Assembly: GCA_020342235.1 (NCBI GenBank)
Contig: CP073212.1
Span: 992,001 to 1,056,000 of the forward strand
Reading direction: 5' to 3'
DNA length: 64,000 nt
DNA from: Saccharomycopsis phalli
Taxonomy: Eukaryota > Ascomycota > Saccharomycetes > Ascoideales > Saccharomycopsidaceae
Shown here: in pieces, positions 18,736 through 28,994 of the stretch
Numbering within the stretch: position 1 is the first letter of the stretch
Layout: each line of letters begins with the position of its first letter
Translations under genes and position numbers: made by a program
The notes under the pieces: generated by a model
Databases searched by the model: none
Told to the model about the DNA's origin: nothing
Seen by the model: only the letters and a program-made list of their open reading frames with translations

Positions 18736-18944
18736 GCGTCGTTGCTTAAATTATTTGGCAATGATGACCCAAAGTGCAAAAGATGCGGGATTTACTCCCC
18801 CTCCATCATACATGACCTACGATGTCCAGAGCTCCTAGAAGCTCGAATTCTATCGCGCATTGATGACATATTAGATTCCACTCATGGCATACGCAATACG
18901 CTTGGAAAAGTGTTTGCCGACCAAAAATCAGTTCACAAACCACT
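18736..18944 (+). mobile_element. LINE-B ORF2 C-terminus fragment
   Basis: The plus-strand frame LLKLFGNDDPKCKRC, with IIHDLRCPELLEARILSRID following, is the C-terminal knuckle region of LINE-B and aligns with 37331 onward and 45880 onward. It faces away from the adjacent minus-strand relic. Confidence 0.75.
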
Positions 18945-19735
18945 GTAGAATAGTTGGCTTAAGCAATATTGACGTCAGTGAAATATCACGGACCTACGGC
19001 GTTGATTAGACTGAGGTATTTCTCCAATGTTGGAGAATGTCGTGACGTCTGAGGCCGTGGGATATGACACAAATGGCACCTTGTCATACCCCAGTGTATT
19101 ATGTCAATGCCACTCTAGATGTCCCCGCCAACTGCCCCAAAACTTGAGAAAGTTTCCTGAAAGATCGCACCAAGTGTCGGAAGAGCAATACAAGGAAGTC
19201 TTGCAAACAAGCAATGAACGACCTCGGCGAGTCATGAGCCCATTGCTAACAATACTGCCCCCATTGAATTTTTTCAGCTCATATAACCGTTTATGATTAT
19301 AAAGGGTTTTCTTCAACAGAATGCTGTCTCGGGATGTTCCTGAGTGAAAAAGCACGTATAAAAGACAAAGAAAGAAAAGAACAAGAAAGCAACGTTTCAA
19401 GGAGAGTAATGAAGACCATTTCATGACCAGGAGTCATTAGACGGACGTAGTGTTGTCGTGTAGAGGAAATGGGCCTGGCTAGACCATTTCCTAGGAACCA
19501 AACAGACGGTGGATAAATTTTTGGAGTAACTCTTTCATCTTTTTTATTAGAATAAGAATCATTTTACGGTATAGGGGGAACCACTATTGTGAACAATTCA
19601 GCTGGTTATTATATGAGCAGAGTCCAATCCGGTTATCCAGACGCAGAAACAAAGCAAATAATTAAGTAGTTTATAGGTATAATACCATGTCTAATCAGGC
19701 AGACCTATAAACCACGGCAAGTTTGACTGGTTTAC
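18945..19735 (+). mobile_element. Family B LTR fossil, interrupted
   Basis: The left part (18945-19035, ACTGTAGAATAG, GATTAGACTGAGGTA) and the right part (19590-19735, CAATCCGGTTATCC, AATTAAGTAGTTTATAG, gag start) align with the 5' and 3' parts of the LTR at 34040. The material between includes a LINE-B 3' UTR scrap (19270-19350) and other repeats. It is old and broken. Confidence 0.6.
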
Positions 19736-19896
19736 ATGGCATGGAAGTGGATAGCAGCAGCATTAGAATGATATTGCATGGATTGTCACAATGACAACCC
19801 ATTTAGTTTAACTAAAGACGTGATTTGGCAATTTCCATATCATGGTAATGGAACTCTGCTAATTAATTGTATTACACTTTGTCACATTCATTAATT

Positions 19897-19985
19897 CACC
19901 ATTTCATTTACCATTTCACCATTTCACCATTTCACCATTTCACCATTTCACCATTTTACCATTTCACCATTTCACCATTCCATCC
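19897..19985. repeat. CACCATTT octamer repeat upstream of VID28
   Basis: About ten copies of ACCATTTC lead into a CCATTC-rich stretch about 100 bp before the VID28 start. In the VID28 frame it would extend the protein, but only from a TTG codon, so I treat it as promoter or 5' UTR. Confidence 0.8.
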
Positions 19986-20088
19986 CATTCTATCCCATTC
20001 CATTCCATCCCATTCCAATCCACCATTCTCTAATCCCGTGCAATATGCAGAAATCTTCGCCCTTCTGCAGACCATCACTTGCTCACTC

Positions 20089-22671
20089 ATGCCAGACTTG
20101 GACTGCAACCTCGACGACTTTAATACCGCAACGGTACCAGAAAAGGCCGAAATCCTCAAGGGCATTGCCAACAACATCGTTGCCAACGAGTTCCAGAAGT
20201 CTGCGCTTCTAGAGAACCGCACGTTTGTCCAGCTGCTCTTGCTGACACTCACCCAGCCCCAGGTCGCGGAACACGGGCTTGTGGTACTCAACTCGTTGCT
20301 CCTCAGCCCCGGAACGGTGAAAATGTTGCTTGGCCTCGACGGAGTCGCGTCCTTGTCCCGCTGTGCCGTTGCGTTCCCGCAAAATCCCCCGGTGCTCGAC
20401 CTAGCATTCAAGGCCCTAGCCCGGCTCCTATACAATGCTCCTGGACCTCACAGCCCGGAATTCCTGGCCCTCCTTGTGCGGGCTGCCGCAGAAAACTGTC
20501 CGGTGTACCAACGGAGCCTCTACAACGTTGTACCGCTTTTGGACCTTGGCCCGGACGAAAAGTCGCGTCTCCGCCCGGTGCTCCAGCAGACTCTAGCTCG
20601 CGATACCGCCGAGATCGCGGCCCTGCTCCATGGCTTGTGCTCGCTAGCAGGGTTCCAGCGCGTTCCAGCACACCTCCCGTCGCTTCTCTATGCCTTGGCA
20701 TGGTGCGACTCCACGCTTGATTCCGAGCTTCGTGGTAGCGTGACGGCCTTTCTCGCAGCAGACAGCCTCCATCTCCGGCTCGCGGCGTTGAATTTGCTAG
20801 CCATAGACCCGCACGACGTTGTGTCGTTGGTCCCGACGTTGCTTGCGCTTCTCCACCAACGGCTCCCGACAAACGTGCCCTTGGTGCAGCAGCACACGCC
20901 CCATCGGCTTCTCCTACGACTCTGTCGCCATGACAGCGTGCTAGATGCGCTTCTGGGCCATGGACTCATTGATTTGCTCGTGTCGGAAGTCGCCCACTTG
21001 ATCTACTCGAAACTCGTGCCTACGTACGAGAAACGGACGCCAAGAGCAAACGTCTACAGCTCGAACGTCGCCAGCTACCACAACCTCACGAGCTTTGTGT
21101 TCCAGTACTGCTCGCTTGCTGATTTGGAGCACCTAGTCGTGCGCATCGAGATCCTCAACTGCTTCGTGGCCCTCGACTCATACAGGCAAACTGTGTTGGA
21201 AAAATTGCTTGCTCTGGCACCCAGGACCGCGTCGTGCCCCCAGGATAACATCGTCAACCTTTTAGCCGTGAATGCGTTGGCGCTACAGCTCAGACTCTTG
21301 GCCAAGGTCGACCGACTCAGCCTAGCAAACGTGCTCGAGTACTTTGGCCGGTCGTTTGAAAAGAACTTGGTGGTCAACAAGCTCCTCGAGGCAGTGCTCC
21401 GTCTCTTGAAACACTTTTCCGTAGACATCCTCATTCTCCGGTCGTTTTTCGTCATCAACTTCAACCGAGACTTGGTCACCAACCAGCTATTCGCCCTTGT
21501 CCGCGCCCCGCTCAAGGGCCTCGACGAGCCCCAGGCGGCTCCTGCAGGCACAGACGGGCCGCAAGCCGCCTGCAGCTGCTCGGCGTGCACCGGAACCGAG
21601 TTCAAGTTCCCCAGCACCAATCGCAGTCTAGCAAACTTCCAGCTATATAGACACTTTGTCGGCCAGATTGTCGCGCTCAGGGGCCTTGTGGGCTTGTTGC
21701 TTGCCAACTTCAGCTTGGAATTCTCCCCATTACAGCCATATCTCTTGAACTCACAGGTAATCGACCTCTTGGCCGTGCTGTTTGTGCCGCACGAGTTTGA
21801 CGAAACCACAGCAGGCAGATTCAAAACAGTCGCCGACGAAGACTCCACCATCACCGTCGTCTACTACAACTTTGTTGCCGACACCTACTCGTACAAACTC
21901 GCGTGGCTACATGTGCTCAAGAACCTTCTCTACGAAGCAAAGTGGCTGCTCAAGTCCCAGGTACTTGCCAAGATCGATTTCCAAGCTTTGCTCGCCCCGT
22001 TGCTCATTGAAAATCCCTCGCCCAGATTGTTGGACGTCCAAGTACAGCTTCTCAACATCGTACGCAACTTAGTGGCCAGCTCGTCGTCCATCTTGGTGGC
22101 TTTCAAACGGAACTTGCAGCTCCGCGACGACGACCAGACCCTCTGCCATCGGCTCTTGCTGTACTTTTCCCGCTTGTTGCTGCTCCACAACGTCATGGCA
22201 AAGCCAAAACTAGTATCCAACGTCTTGTACATTGTCGTCAACCTTCTCACCCTCAAATCCGAGTACAGGACCCTTGTCATTGGCTGCGATTTCTTTGTCG
22301 ACAGAGTCCAGGCACTTCTCGACGTGCCTCTTCCGTCGGTTTCCACCACAATCGGCCGCCAAGAAGCTCTCAATGCAGTTAAATTGCTCGACGGCGACTT
22401 GGAATCGTATCAGAGGTACTCCAATGTTGCAAAATACGACCCTGAAATCACCCAGATCAAGCTAGCATGTATATGGATCTTTATCAACTTTCTCTGGGAC
22501 GAAGACTCGTCCACAAACCCCCTCCACACCATCATCGACAGGTACTACATTCTACAGTCGCGCGAAGTGTACAAGAGTCTTTGTCATTACAAGGATACAA
22601 ATGTCATTGATGTGAATCAGCGGGCACGAAATGCGCTTGAAAACTTTGACACGATTCGTGGTGAGTTGTAG
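20089..22671 (+). CDS. VID28: GID/CTLH E3 ligase armadillo subunit
   Basis: The protein is 860 aa from the first in-frame ATG (the longer open frame uses TTG and simple repeat). It is helical throughout, with armadillo-like Leu-rich repeats. The last 80 residues (EITQIKLACIWIFINFLWDE, ALENFD) match the C-terminal ARM block of ARMC8 and yeast Vid28/Gid5. Gid5 docks substrate receptors such as Gid4 onto the GID ubiquitin ligase, which degrades gluconeogenic enzymes such as Fbp1 when glucose returns. It is GC-rich with many CTC/CTG Leu codons. CTG appears twice inside the hydrophobic run FVQLLLLTL, supporting standard CTG=Leu decoding. Confidence 0.82.
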   Translation: MPDLDCNLDDFNTATVPEKAEILKGIANNIVANEFQKSALLENRTFVQLLLLTLTQPQVAEHGLVVLNSLLLSPGTVKMLLGLDGVASLSRCAVAFPQNPPVLDLAFKALARLLYNAPGPHSPEFLALLVRAAAENCPVYQRSLYNVVPLLDLGPDEKSRLRPVLQQTLARDTAEIAALLHGLCSLAGFQRVPAHLPSLLYALAWCDSTLDSELRGSVTAFLAADSLHLRLAALNLLAIDPHDVVSLVPTLLALLHQRLPTNVPLVQQHTPHRLLLRLCRHDSVLDALLGHGLIDLLVSEVAHLIYSKLVPTYEKRTPRANVYSSNVASYHNLTSFVFQYCSLADLEHLVVRIEILNCFVALDSYRQTVLEKLLALAPRTASCPQDNIVNLLAVNALALQLRLLAKVDRLSLANVLEYFGRSFEKNLVVNKLLEAVLRLLKHFSVDILILRSFFVINFNRDLVTNQLFALVRAPLKGLDEPQAAPAGTDGPQAACSCSACTGTEFKFPSTNRSLANFQLYRHFVGQIVALRGLVGLLLANFSLEFSPLQPYLLNSQVIDLLAVLFVPHEFDETTAGRFKTVADEDSTITVVYYNFVADTYSYKLAWLHVLKNLLYEAKWLLKSQVLAKIDFQALLAPLLIENPSPRLLDVQVQLLNIVRNLVASSSSILVAFKRNLQLRDDDQTLCHRLLLYFSRLLLLHNVMAKPKLVSNVLYIVVNLLTLKSEYRTLVIGCDFFVDRVQALLDVPLPSVSTTIGRQEALNAVKLLDGDLESYQRYSNVAKYDPEITQIKLACIWIFINFLWDEDSSTNPLHTIIDRYYILQSREVYKSLCHYKDTNVIDVNQRARNALENFDTIRGEL

Positions 22672-22689
22672 GGTAGCTGTTGGGATTGG

Positions 22690-22995
22690 TATTATTGGAC
22701 TTGATTGGAATTTAGCTGGTATTTACTGGCATTTAATGAAATTTAATTGAAATTTAGCTAGTATTTACTGGCATTTAATGATAGTTAATTGAAATTTAGC
22801 TGGTATTTACTGGCATTTAATGAAATTTAGCTGGTATTTACTGGCATTTAATTATATTTAATTGAAATTTAACTGGCATTTTAATTTCCCATTTCAGTTG
22901 CCATTTCAGTTGCCATTCAATTGCACTCAATTGCACTCAATTGCACTCAATTGCACTCAATTGTATTCAATTGTATTCATTTGCATTCAATAATT
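22690..22995. repeat. Two tandem repeat blocks downstream of VID28
   Basis: A degenerate 35-40-bp unit around TTTAGCTGGTATTTACTGGC runs about 22710-22880. It is followed by an 11-bp unit CAATTGCACTC/CAATTGTATTC, six to seven copies, to about 22990. Confidence 0.8.
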
Positions 22996-23479
22996 TGGCT
23001 TACCAGTCTGTGATTTGGTACTCACATGGATTATAGTCCTGTCAACTTACATGTGCCAAGAATTCTAGCCTTGACACAACTATTGCGTATAAATTACAAC
23101 GTATACAAGGAGCTAAGAGCCGGTGATTATTTTAAAGCCTTTGCTCGGCTGAATTCAATGGTCAATTGTTTTTATGCAACTCTGTTGATTTGAATCCCCA
23201 ACATGACTTGTTGGTGTCAATAAGATGAATGGAGGCTAATAATAGTGTCTGATAATAGTGATGGATAATAATAGTCCGAATGAATAGAAACCGATATAAT
23301 AGTAACCTATAATGAATCACGGTCAATTTATTTTCATCAATTCAAATGGTACTTAATTACGATCCAATATGCCAGTCAACTTGCACCAAATCACCTACTG
23401 AATCACATTCAAATCCATTATGCAAAACACAGAGAAACCACTCAGACATGTCCCAATCTACTATAGAATCACAGTGTTT

Positions 23480-23700
23480 AATAACCAATACTCTGTTTCT
23501 AATAAAGAACGAGTTGCCTAATATTTTTGTTACCGTCTGTTTGGCTCAAATGGCCTAGCCAAGTCCATTTCCTTCTTCAAAGACAACGTGTCTCCCTTTT
23601 TCCAATTTTAAATAGTCAGAATATTCTTTATATAGTCAAGCGAATATATTTTAGCTATTTTACCAACTCGTATCCTAGCTACTATATTACACTGCTCATA
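23480..23700 (-). repeat. Dispersed LTR-like repeat (family C/D type)
   Basis: On the minus strand it begins TGTAATATAGTAGCTAGGAT and contains GGAAATGGACTTGGCTAGGC. The same words recur near 19470, 44650, 50470, 54470, 60980, 61220 and 63860. The start resembles family C LTRs, but I cannot define both ends, so the class is uncertain. Confidence 0.4.
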
Positions 23701-24038
23701 TTGACACATCAAATGCGTGACCCATCCAAACCTACAACTATTGAAAAATACTGGCTATAATCTTTTGCCAGAATTGAATCAATTCCACCTACCCCTCAAT
23801 TGTTTACCTATTTCCTTCATTGGCATTGTTTCCATTTGGTTAAATCCATGTTGCACTTGTCAAGATGTTTGAAATATGTAGCCTGCTGCTGGAATGAGAT
23901 TTTATATGCAACGTCCCAAATCCACCAGATCTACTGGAAATCTTTCTCCTTTACAAAGCCTCTATTTACTACTTCAGATTAACTACGTATACCATGTGAA
24001 AAATAAATTGGCAAGCTAGAATAACCTACGCCCCCCGC

Positions 24039-24139
24039 GAAAATTCTAGAAGTCGCCACCACGTGATAATTACCCGTCTTTGGAATGTCATGGAAGGTTC
24101 CATTCAGTGAAAAAATTGGCCATTGAAAAAGTATAAAAA
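24039..24139 (+). promoter_or_regulatory. HSP82 promoter: perfect heat-shock element, E-box and TATA box
   Basis: 24039-24051 is GAAAATTCTAGAA, three perfect alternating nGAAn units for Hsf1. A CACGTG follows at 24060-24065, a two-unit GAAGGTTC at 24093-24100 and TATAAAAA at 24132-24139, 45-52 bp before the start codon. This is a classical heat-shock promoter order. Confidence 0.88.
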
Positions 24140-24183
24140 CCTGAGCCCTTGTCCGAAATTGAATTTTCAAACCATTAGCAACA

Positions 24184-26289
24184 ATGACTGGAAAATCGGA
24201 GTCTTACGAGTTTCAAGCTGAGATCACTCAGCTTATGTCTCTTATTATCAATACTGTGTATTCTAATAAGGAGATCTTTTTAAGAGAATTAATTTCCAAC
24301 GCCTCTGATGCTTTGGACAAGGTCAGATACAAGGGGTTGTCTGATCCAAAAGAATTGGAGACCGAACCAAAGTTGTTCATTAGAATCACTCCAAAGCCAG
24401 AAGAGAAGGTCTTGGAGATCAGAGATTCTGGTATTGGTATGACCAAGGCTGAATTGGTCAACAACTTGGGTACTATTGCCAAGTCTGGTACCAAGGCTTT
24501 CATGGAGGCATTGAGCGCTGGTGCCGATGTGTCTATGATTGGTCAGTTCGGTGTGGGTTTCTACTCCTTGTTCTTGGTTGCTGACCACGTTCAAGTCATC
24601 TCCAAGTCTAACGATGACGAGCAATACATCTGGGAGTCCAACGCTGGTGGCAAGTTTACTGTTACCTTGGACGAAGTCAACCCAAAGATTACTAGAGGTA
24701 CTGTTTTGAGATTGTTCTTGAAGGAGGACCAATTGGAGTACTTGGAGGAGAAGAGAATCAAGGAGATTGTCAAGAAGCACAGTGAGTTCGTCGCTTACCC
24801 AATTGAGTTGGTTGTCACCAAGGAGGTTGAGAAGGAAGTTCCAGAAGAGGAAGGCGAGAAGAAGGAAGACGAGGACGACAAGAAGCCTAAATTGGAGGAG
24901 GTAGATGAAGAAGGAGAGGAGAAGAAGAAGGAGGTCAAGAAGATCAAGGAAAAGGTTACTGAAGAGGAGGTCTTGAACAAGACCAAGCCATTGTGGTCGA
25001 GAAACCCAAGCGAGGTTACCCAGGATGAGTACAATGCTTTCTACAAGTCCATCTCGAACGACTGGGAAGATCCACTTGCTGTGAAGCACTTCTCTGTTGA
25101 GGGTCAATTGGAGTTCAAGGCTATCTTGTTTATTCCAAAGAGAGCTCCATTTGACTTGTTTGAGTCGTCCAAGAAGAAGAAGTCGTCCATCAACTTGTAC
25201 GTCAGAAGAGTTTTCATCACTGACGAGGCTGACTTGTTGCCAGAGTACTTGAACTTTGTCAAGGGTGTGGTTGACTCTGAGGACTTGCCATTGAACTTGT
25301 CGAGAGAAGTCTTGCAACAGAACAAGATCTTGAAGGTCATAAAGAAGAACTTGGTGAAGAAGATCTTGGAGGCTTTCAACGAGATCTCTGAGGATGCCGA
25401 GCAGTTTGACAAGTTCTACACTGCCTTTGGTAAGAACTTGAAGTTGGGTATCCACGAGGATGCCACCAACAGAAATGCCTTGGCCAAGTTGTTGAGATTC
25501 AAGTCGACCAAGTCTGGTGAGGAGATGACCTCGTTGAGCGACTACGTGACCAGAATGAAGGAGCACCAGAAGAACATTTACTTTATCACTGGTGAGTCAT
25601 TGAAGGCGGTTGAGAAGTCTCCATTCTTGGATGTTCTCAAGGCCAAGGACTTTGAGGTTTTGTTTTTGGTTGACCCAATTGACGAGTACGCCGTCACCCA
25701 ATTGAAGGAGTTTGAGGACAAGAAGTTGGTTGATATCACCAAGGACTTTGAGTTGGAGGAGAGCGAGGACGAGAAGAAGCAAAGAGAAGAGGAGGAGAAG
25801 GAGTTTGAGGGCTTGTCCAAGGCCTTGAAGAACATCTTGGGAGACAAGGTTGAGAAGGTTGTGGTGTCGCACAAATTGCTTGACGCCCCAGCTGCGATCA
25901 GAACCGCTCAATTTGGCTGGTCCGCTAACATGGAGAGAATCATGAAGGCCCAAGCCTTGAGAGATTCGTCCATGTCTTCATACATGTCGTCCAAGAAGAT
26001 CTTTGAGATTTCTCCAAAGTCTCCTATCATCAAGGAGTTGAAGGTCAAGGTCGAGAAGAACGGTGAGGAGGACCGTACCGTGAAGGACTTGACTGTGTTG
26101 TTGTACGATACTGCCTTGATCACTTCTGGTTTCACTCTTGAGGAGCCAACCTCGTTTGCTACCCGTATCAACCGTTTGATTTCTTTGGGATTGAACATTG
26201 ACGAGGATGAAGCTGAGGAGGAGCACATTGAGGAGATTAACACCAAGGATGAGGAGGTTGCTGAGTCTGCCATGGAGGAAGTTGACTAA
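24184..26289 (+). CDS. HSP82: Hsp90 chaperone
   Basis: The protein is 701 aa, full length for cytosolic Hsp90. The N-terminal GHKL ATPase domain carries [12 protein letters not shown] (catalytic Glu and Asn), [20 protein letters not shown] and [14 protein letters not shown] highly charged Glu/Lys linker covers about 215-265. The middle domain ([17 protein letters not shown]) holds the catalytic Arg loop, and the C-terminal dimer domain ends in MEEVD, the docking motif for TPR co-chaperones. It folds kinases and receptors with Hsp70, Sti1 and Cdc37 in the cytosol. Codon use is strongly biased (TTG Leu, AAG Lys, AGA Arg), as in a highly expressed gene. The Hsp70 co-chaperone SNL1 is next downstream on the same strand. 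Confidence 0.98.
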   Translation: MTGKSESYEFQAEITQLMSLIINTVYSNKEIFLRELISNASDALDKVRYKGLSDPKELETEPKLFIRITPKPEEKVLEIRDSGIGMTKAELVNNLGTIAKSGTKAFMEALSAGADVSMIGQFGVGFYSLFLVADHVQVISKSNDDEQYIWESNAGGKFTVTLDEVNPKITRGTVLRLFLKEDQLEYLEEKRIKEIVKKHSEFVAYPIELVVTKEVEKEVPEEEGEKKEDEDDKKPKLEEVDEEGEEKKKEVKKIKEKVTEEEVLNKTKPLWSRNPSEVTQDEYNAFYKSISNDWEDPLAVKHFSVEGQLEFKAILFIPKRAPFDLFESSKKKKSSINLYVRRVFITDEADLLPEYLNFVKGVVDSEDLPLNLSREVLQQNKILKVIKKNLVKKILEAFNEISEDAEQFDKFYTAFGKNLKLGIHEDATNRNALAKLLRFKSTKSGEEMTSLSDYVTRMKEHQKNIYFITGESLKAVEKSPFLDVLKAKDFEVLFLVDPIDEYAVTQLKEFEDKKLVDITKDFELEESEDEKKQREEEEKEFEGLSKALKNILGDKVEKVVVSHKLLDAPAAIRTAQFGWSANMERIMKAQALRDSSMSSYMSSKKIFEISPKSPIIKELKVKVEKNGEEDRTVKDLTVLLYDTALITSGFTLEEPTSFATRINRLISLGLNIDEDEAEEEHIEEINTKDEEVAESAMEEVD

Positions 26290-26725
26290 GCCGGTTGATT
26301 GAGATATAGCTAATGTATGATAATTAGAGTTGTAGGACTTGTGATGAGGTGATGGATGAGGCGATGGATATAAGCCAATGGGATGAATGTAAGGTCATGA
26401 TGGTGAATGGATTACAACTATTTCGAAGTATTTTATTAGCCATTTGTAGGTATTTTATTTTAATTGTTGATGATCTCAAGTGGTTACCATGGAAATGCGG
26501 CATAGACTTGTTTTCATGTTGTAGTGTGATTGGAAAACTATTTATTGATATTACAATAGAGGGATCAACAGAGTTCTGAAGGATAAGTAGAAATAACTGG
26601 GAGATTTAGTTTTGGAACATGGTAGATTAAACTAGCAAGCTGTGTGTTGGAGCTGATTCACGTGACAATATTACGAATGCCACGTGACTTCACATGCGCA
26701 CTGGGTGTGGTTTTTCAAACTCCAG
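26290..26725. other. HSP82-SNL1 spacer with two E-boxes
   Basis: The spacer holds CACGTG at 26659-26664 and again at 26681-26686, 62 and 40 bp before the SNL1 ATG. The remainder is AT-rich with no gene seen. Confidence 0.6.
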
Positions 26726-27232
26726 ATGCAAACAATCATGGACCAGGTGTTTAATAAATTTCAAGGAAAAGTCGGCGACTTTCTAAGCAGCCAGAACGTG
26801 GTATTGAACGAGGAGCAGTTGCGCTACGTCAGTTATGGATTGACTGGCGTGGTGATGTTGCTTCCATTGCTTGCTTTCTTGCTTGGTGGCCGAAGTAGCA
26901 AGGGCGCCAAGCTGAAGAAAAAGAAGCGAACACCTGCCCAGAAAGCCCGACACAAGTCCAAAAAGGACATTGTGAGAATACGGGCGCAAGCCGAGGAGCT
27001 TGTGCCTAAGTTTGAGGCGTACAAGAGTGCAGTTGACGGCGATGTTCAGTACCAGTATTTGTATATAAGCGAGACTCTCTTGAAGTTGTTGTTGGAGTTG
27101 GATGAGGTAGAGCATTTTGGTGAGGAGAAGTTGCGTCAGGAACGCAAGGATGTGATTAAGTATATCCAGGGGATTTTGAAGGAGTTGGATCTTGTCAAGG
27201 CTGGGAAGCAGCAAGTGGGTGATGGGAAGTAG
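26726..27232 (+). CDS. SNL1: BAG-domain Hsp70 nucleotide exchange factor, Snl1-like
   Basis: The protein is 168 aa from ATG 26726. The longer frame to 26684 starts only at GTG. A membrane segment (YGLTGVVMLLPLLAFLLGG, about residues 38-56) is followed by a very basic stretch (KKKKRTPAQKARHKSKK). The BAG helices are recognised by YLYISETLLKLLLELDEVE and KYIQGILKELDLVK near the C-terminus. Yeast Snl1 has the same order: ER/nuclear-envelope anchor, basic ribosome-binding patch, then BAG domain that binds the Hsp70 ATPase domain and releases ADP. The position next to HSP82 may be coincidence. Confidence 0.88.
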   Translation: MQTIMDQVFNKFQGKVGDFLSSQNVVLNEEQLRYVSYGLTGVVMLLPLLAFLLGGRSSKGAKLKKKKRTPAQKARHKSKKDIVRIRAQAEELVPKFEAYKSAVDGDVQYQYLYISETLLKLLLELDEVEHFGEEKLRQERKDVIKYIQGILKELDLVKAGKQQVGDGK

Positions 27233-27339
27233 GAAAATGGACGTGTATATAATGAATGGACAGGTTCTGCGGATGTAGTGATGGGTGGTGGGATGAGTAG
27301 AAAGTAGAAAGTAGTAAGTAGCAAGTAAGAAGTATGAAT

Positions 27340-27800
27340 CAATGATCAATCAAGTATCAATCAACAATCAGCTATGCATCAGTGATTAAGTATCAATCAA
27401 GTATCAATCAACAATCAGCTATGCATCAGTGATTAAGTATCAATCAAGTATCCACGGCTAATCAACTATAACTATCAATCGACAATCAAGTGTTAACGAT
27501 CAATAAAATATCAATCAACTAGAAATATCATCAACTATCAACGATCAAGTATCAATCAAGTATCAACAACCAATTAACGATTAATGATCAATCACATATC
27601 AACAACCAATTAACGATTAATGATCAATCACATATCAACAACCAATCAACTATAAATATCAATCGCATATCAACAACCAATCAACTATAAATATCAATCA
27701 CATATCAACAACCAATCAACTATAAGTATACATTAACGATCAATAATCACTCAAGTATACATAAACCATCTATGATACATCAACAATCAAGAATATACCA
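27340..27800. repeat. AT-rich degenerate tandem repeats
   Basis: Units of about 35 bp such as TATCAACAACCAATCAACTA, and about 50 bp around CAGCTATGCATCAGTGATT, are repeated with drift. There is no coding potential. The rest of the spacer, to 28330, shows nothing recognisable. Confidence 0.7.
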
Positions 27801-28330
27801 ATAATTAATCAGGTCAAGACCATGCCATCTTTATAATCATCTTGCAACCATTTCTTCCTATTGGTCAACAGATTTCCTCTTGACAACTTGCTGATATGTA
27901 CTACGGCCAAAATACATGTACCAATATTCACCTAAAGGTTATCCTGAAAATCCGTCTCCAAGATCATCCCAATCCTTGTAGTTGATATGACGCTTCTTGG
28001 CTCGATTAAACAAATTCGTTAGACTACAATTGTAACATCTAATTCTAGAGTGCGGTTTTTCCTTGTTAGTCGTAGTCAGTCGTTGGTAAGTACAGTGATG
28101 GTCATACAATCATAAACATAAATCGCACGTAGTTGTTGTCGATTGCTAGTACATTGATAAACTCAACTTGGCAAGTTTAATCTGATTTAGAAAGCATGAT
28201 CAATGGCTGGATGCACATTCTATCTTGTGGACTAAAAGATGAGACATGCAGTACCCAAATTTCAGGATAACCATTCAATCACGAAATCTGGTTGTATGTA
28301 CATCTGGCAAAAGTGTTTTGTTTACATTGT

Positions 28331-28465
28331 ATTATATTCTGTTTATATTCTGTTTATAATCTATTATAATCTATTATAATCTATTATAATCTATTATAAT
28401 CTATTATAATCTATTATAATCTATTATAATCTATTATATTCTATTATATTCTATTATATTCTGTT
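28331..28465. repeat. 10-bp minisatellite CTATTATAAT
   Basis: About eight perfect CTATTATAAT units, flanked by variants with TATTCTGTTTA and CTATTATATT. Confidence 0.9.
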
Positions 28466-28855
28466 TTACCACTTTTCTCTTTCTCTTGCGCTTTCTGCTA
28501 TGCACTGTAAATTTCACTAGTCTCGGTTACTAAATCGGGCTAGTGTGAAATTACTAGTGGATTTCGAATCTACATTCATGACCGTTTAATCAGCCCACCC
28601 TTTGAGCCCAAACTAGATACTTTTGTAGACCCAAGACAAGTCAATAGTAAAATGCCACTAAAACAATGAAATAATCATGAGACATTTCAGACTATATCAG
28701 TACATTTCAATCCATATCAGACCATTCCACAACTATTCCAGACCATTTACTTTAATCCATTGTCTCAATCTGCCACTTTTGACAACTTCCAACCACTACA
28801 AACCCAATTAATATAGTAAAATTACAAACAAAAATATCTAAGGACTTTAACAAAC

Positions 28856-28986
28856 CAACTCAGCTAGTAACCAACTCAGCTAGTCATCCAACTCAGCTAG
28901 TAACCAACTCAGCTAGTCATCCAACTCAGCTAGTAACCAACTCAGCTAGTAACTAACTCAGCCAGTAACCAACTCAACTCCTAACC
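28856..28986. repeat. 15-bp repeat ACTCAGCTAGTAACC next to a gene end
   Basis: Eight to nine copies of ACTCAGCTAGTAACC or ACTCAGCTAGTCATC end 9 bp before the stop codon of the minus-strand gene, so the array is its 3' UTR. Confidence 0.85.
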
Positions 28987-28994
28987 AACTTCCC

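Noticed and set aside
18745-18944. A small host zinc protein (KCKRC...H...C)
   Set aside because: It aligns with the C-terminal knuckle of LINE-B at three other places, so it belongs to the element.
19867-20088. N-terminal extension of VID28 (HHFTISPF repeats)
   Set aside because: The extension begins at TTG and is the translation of a CACCATTT repeat. The first ATG is at 20089.
24289-25566. A 425-aa open frame antisense to HSP82
   Set aside because: It is a by-product of strong codon bias (TTG/AAG/GAG) in HSP82. It is Leu/Gln-rich with no domain.
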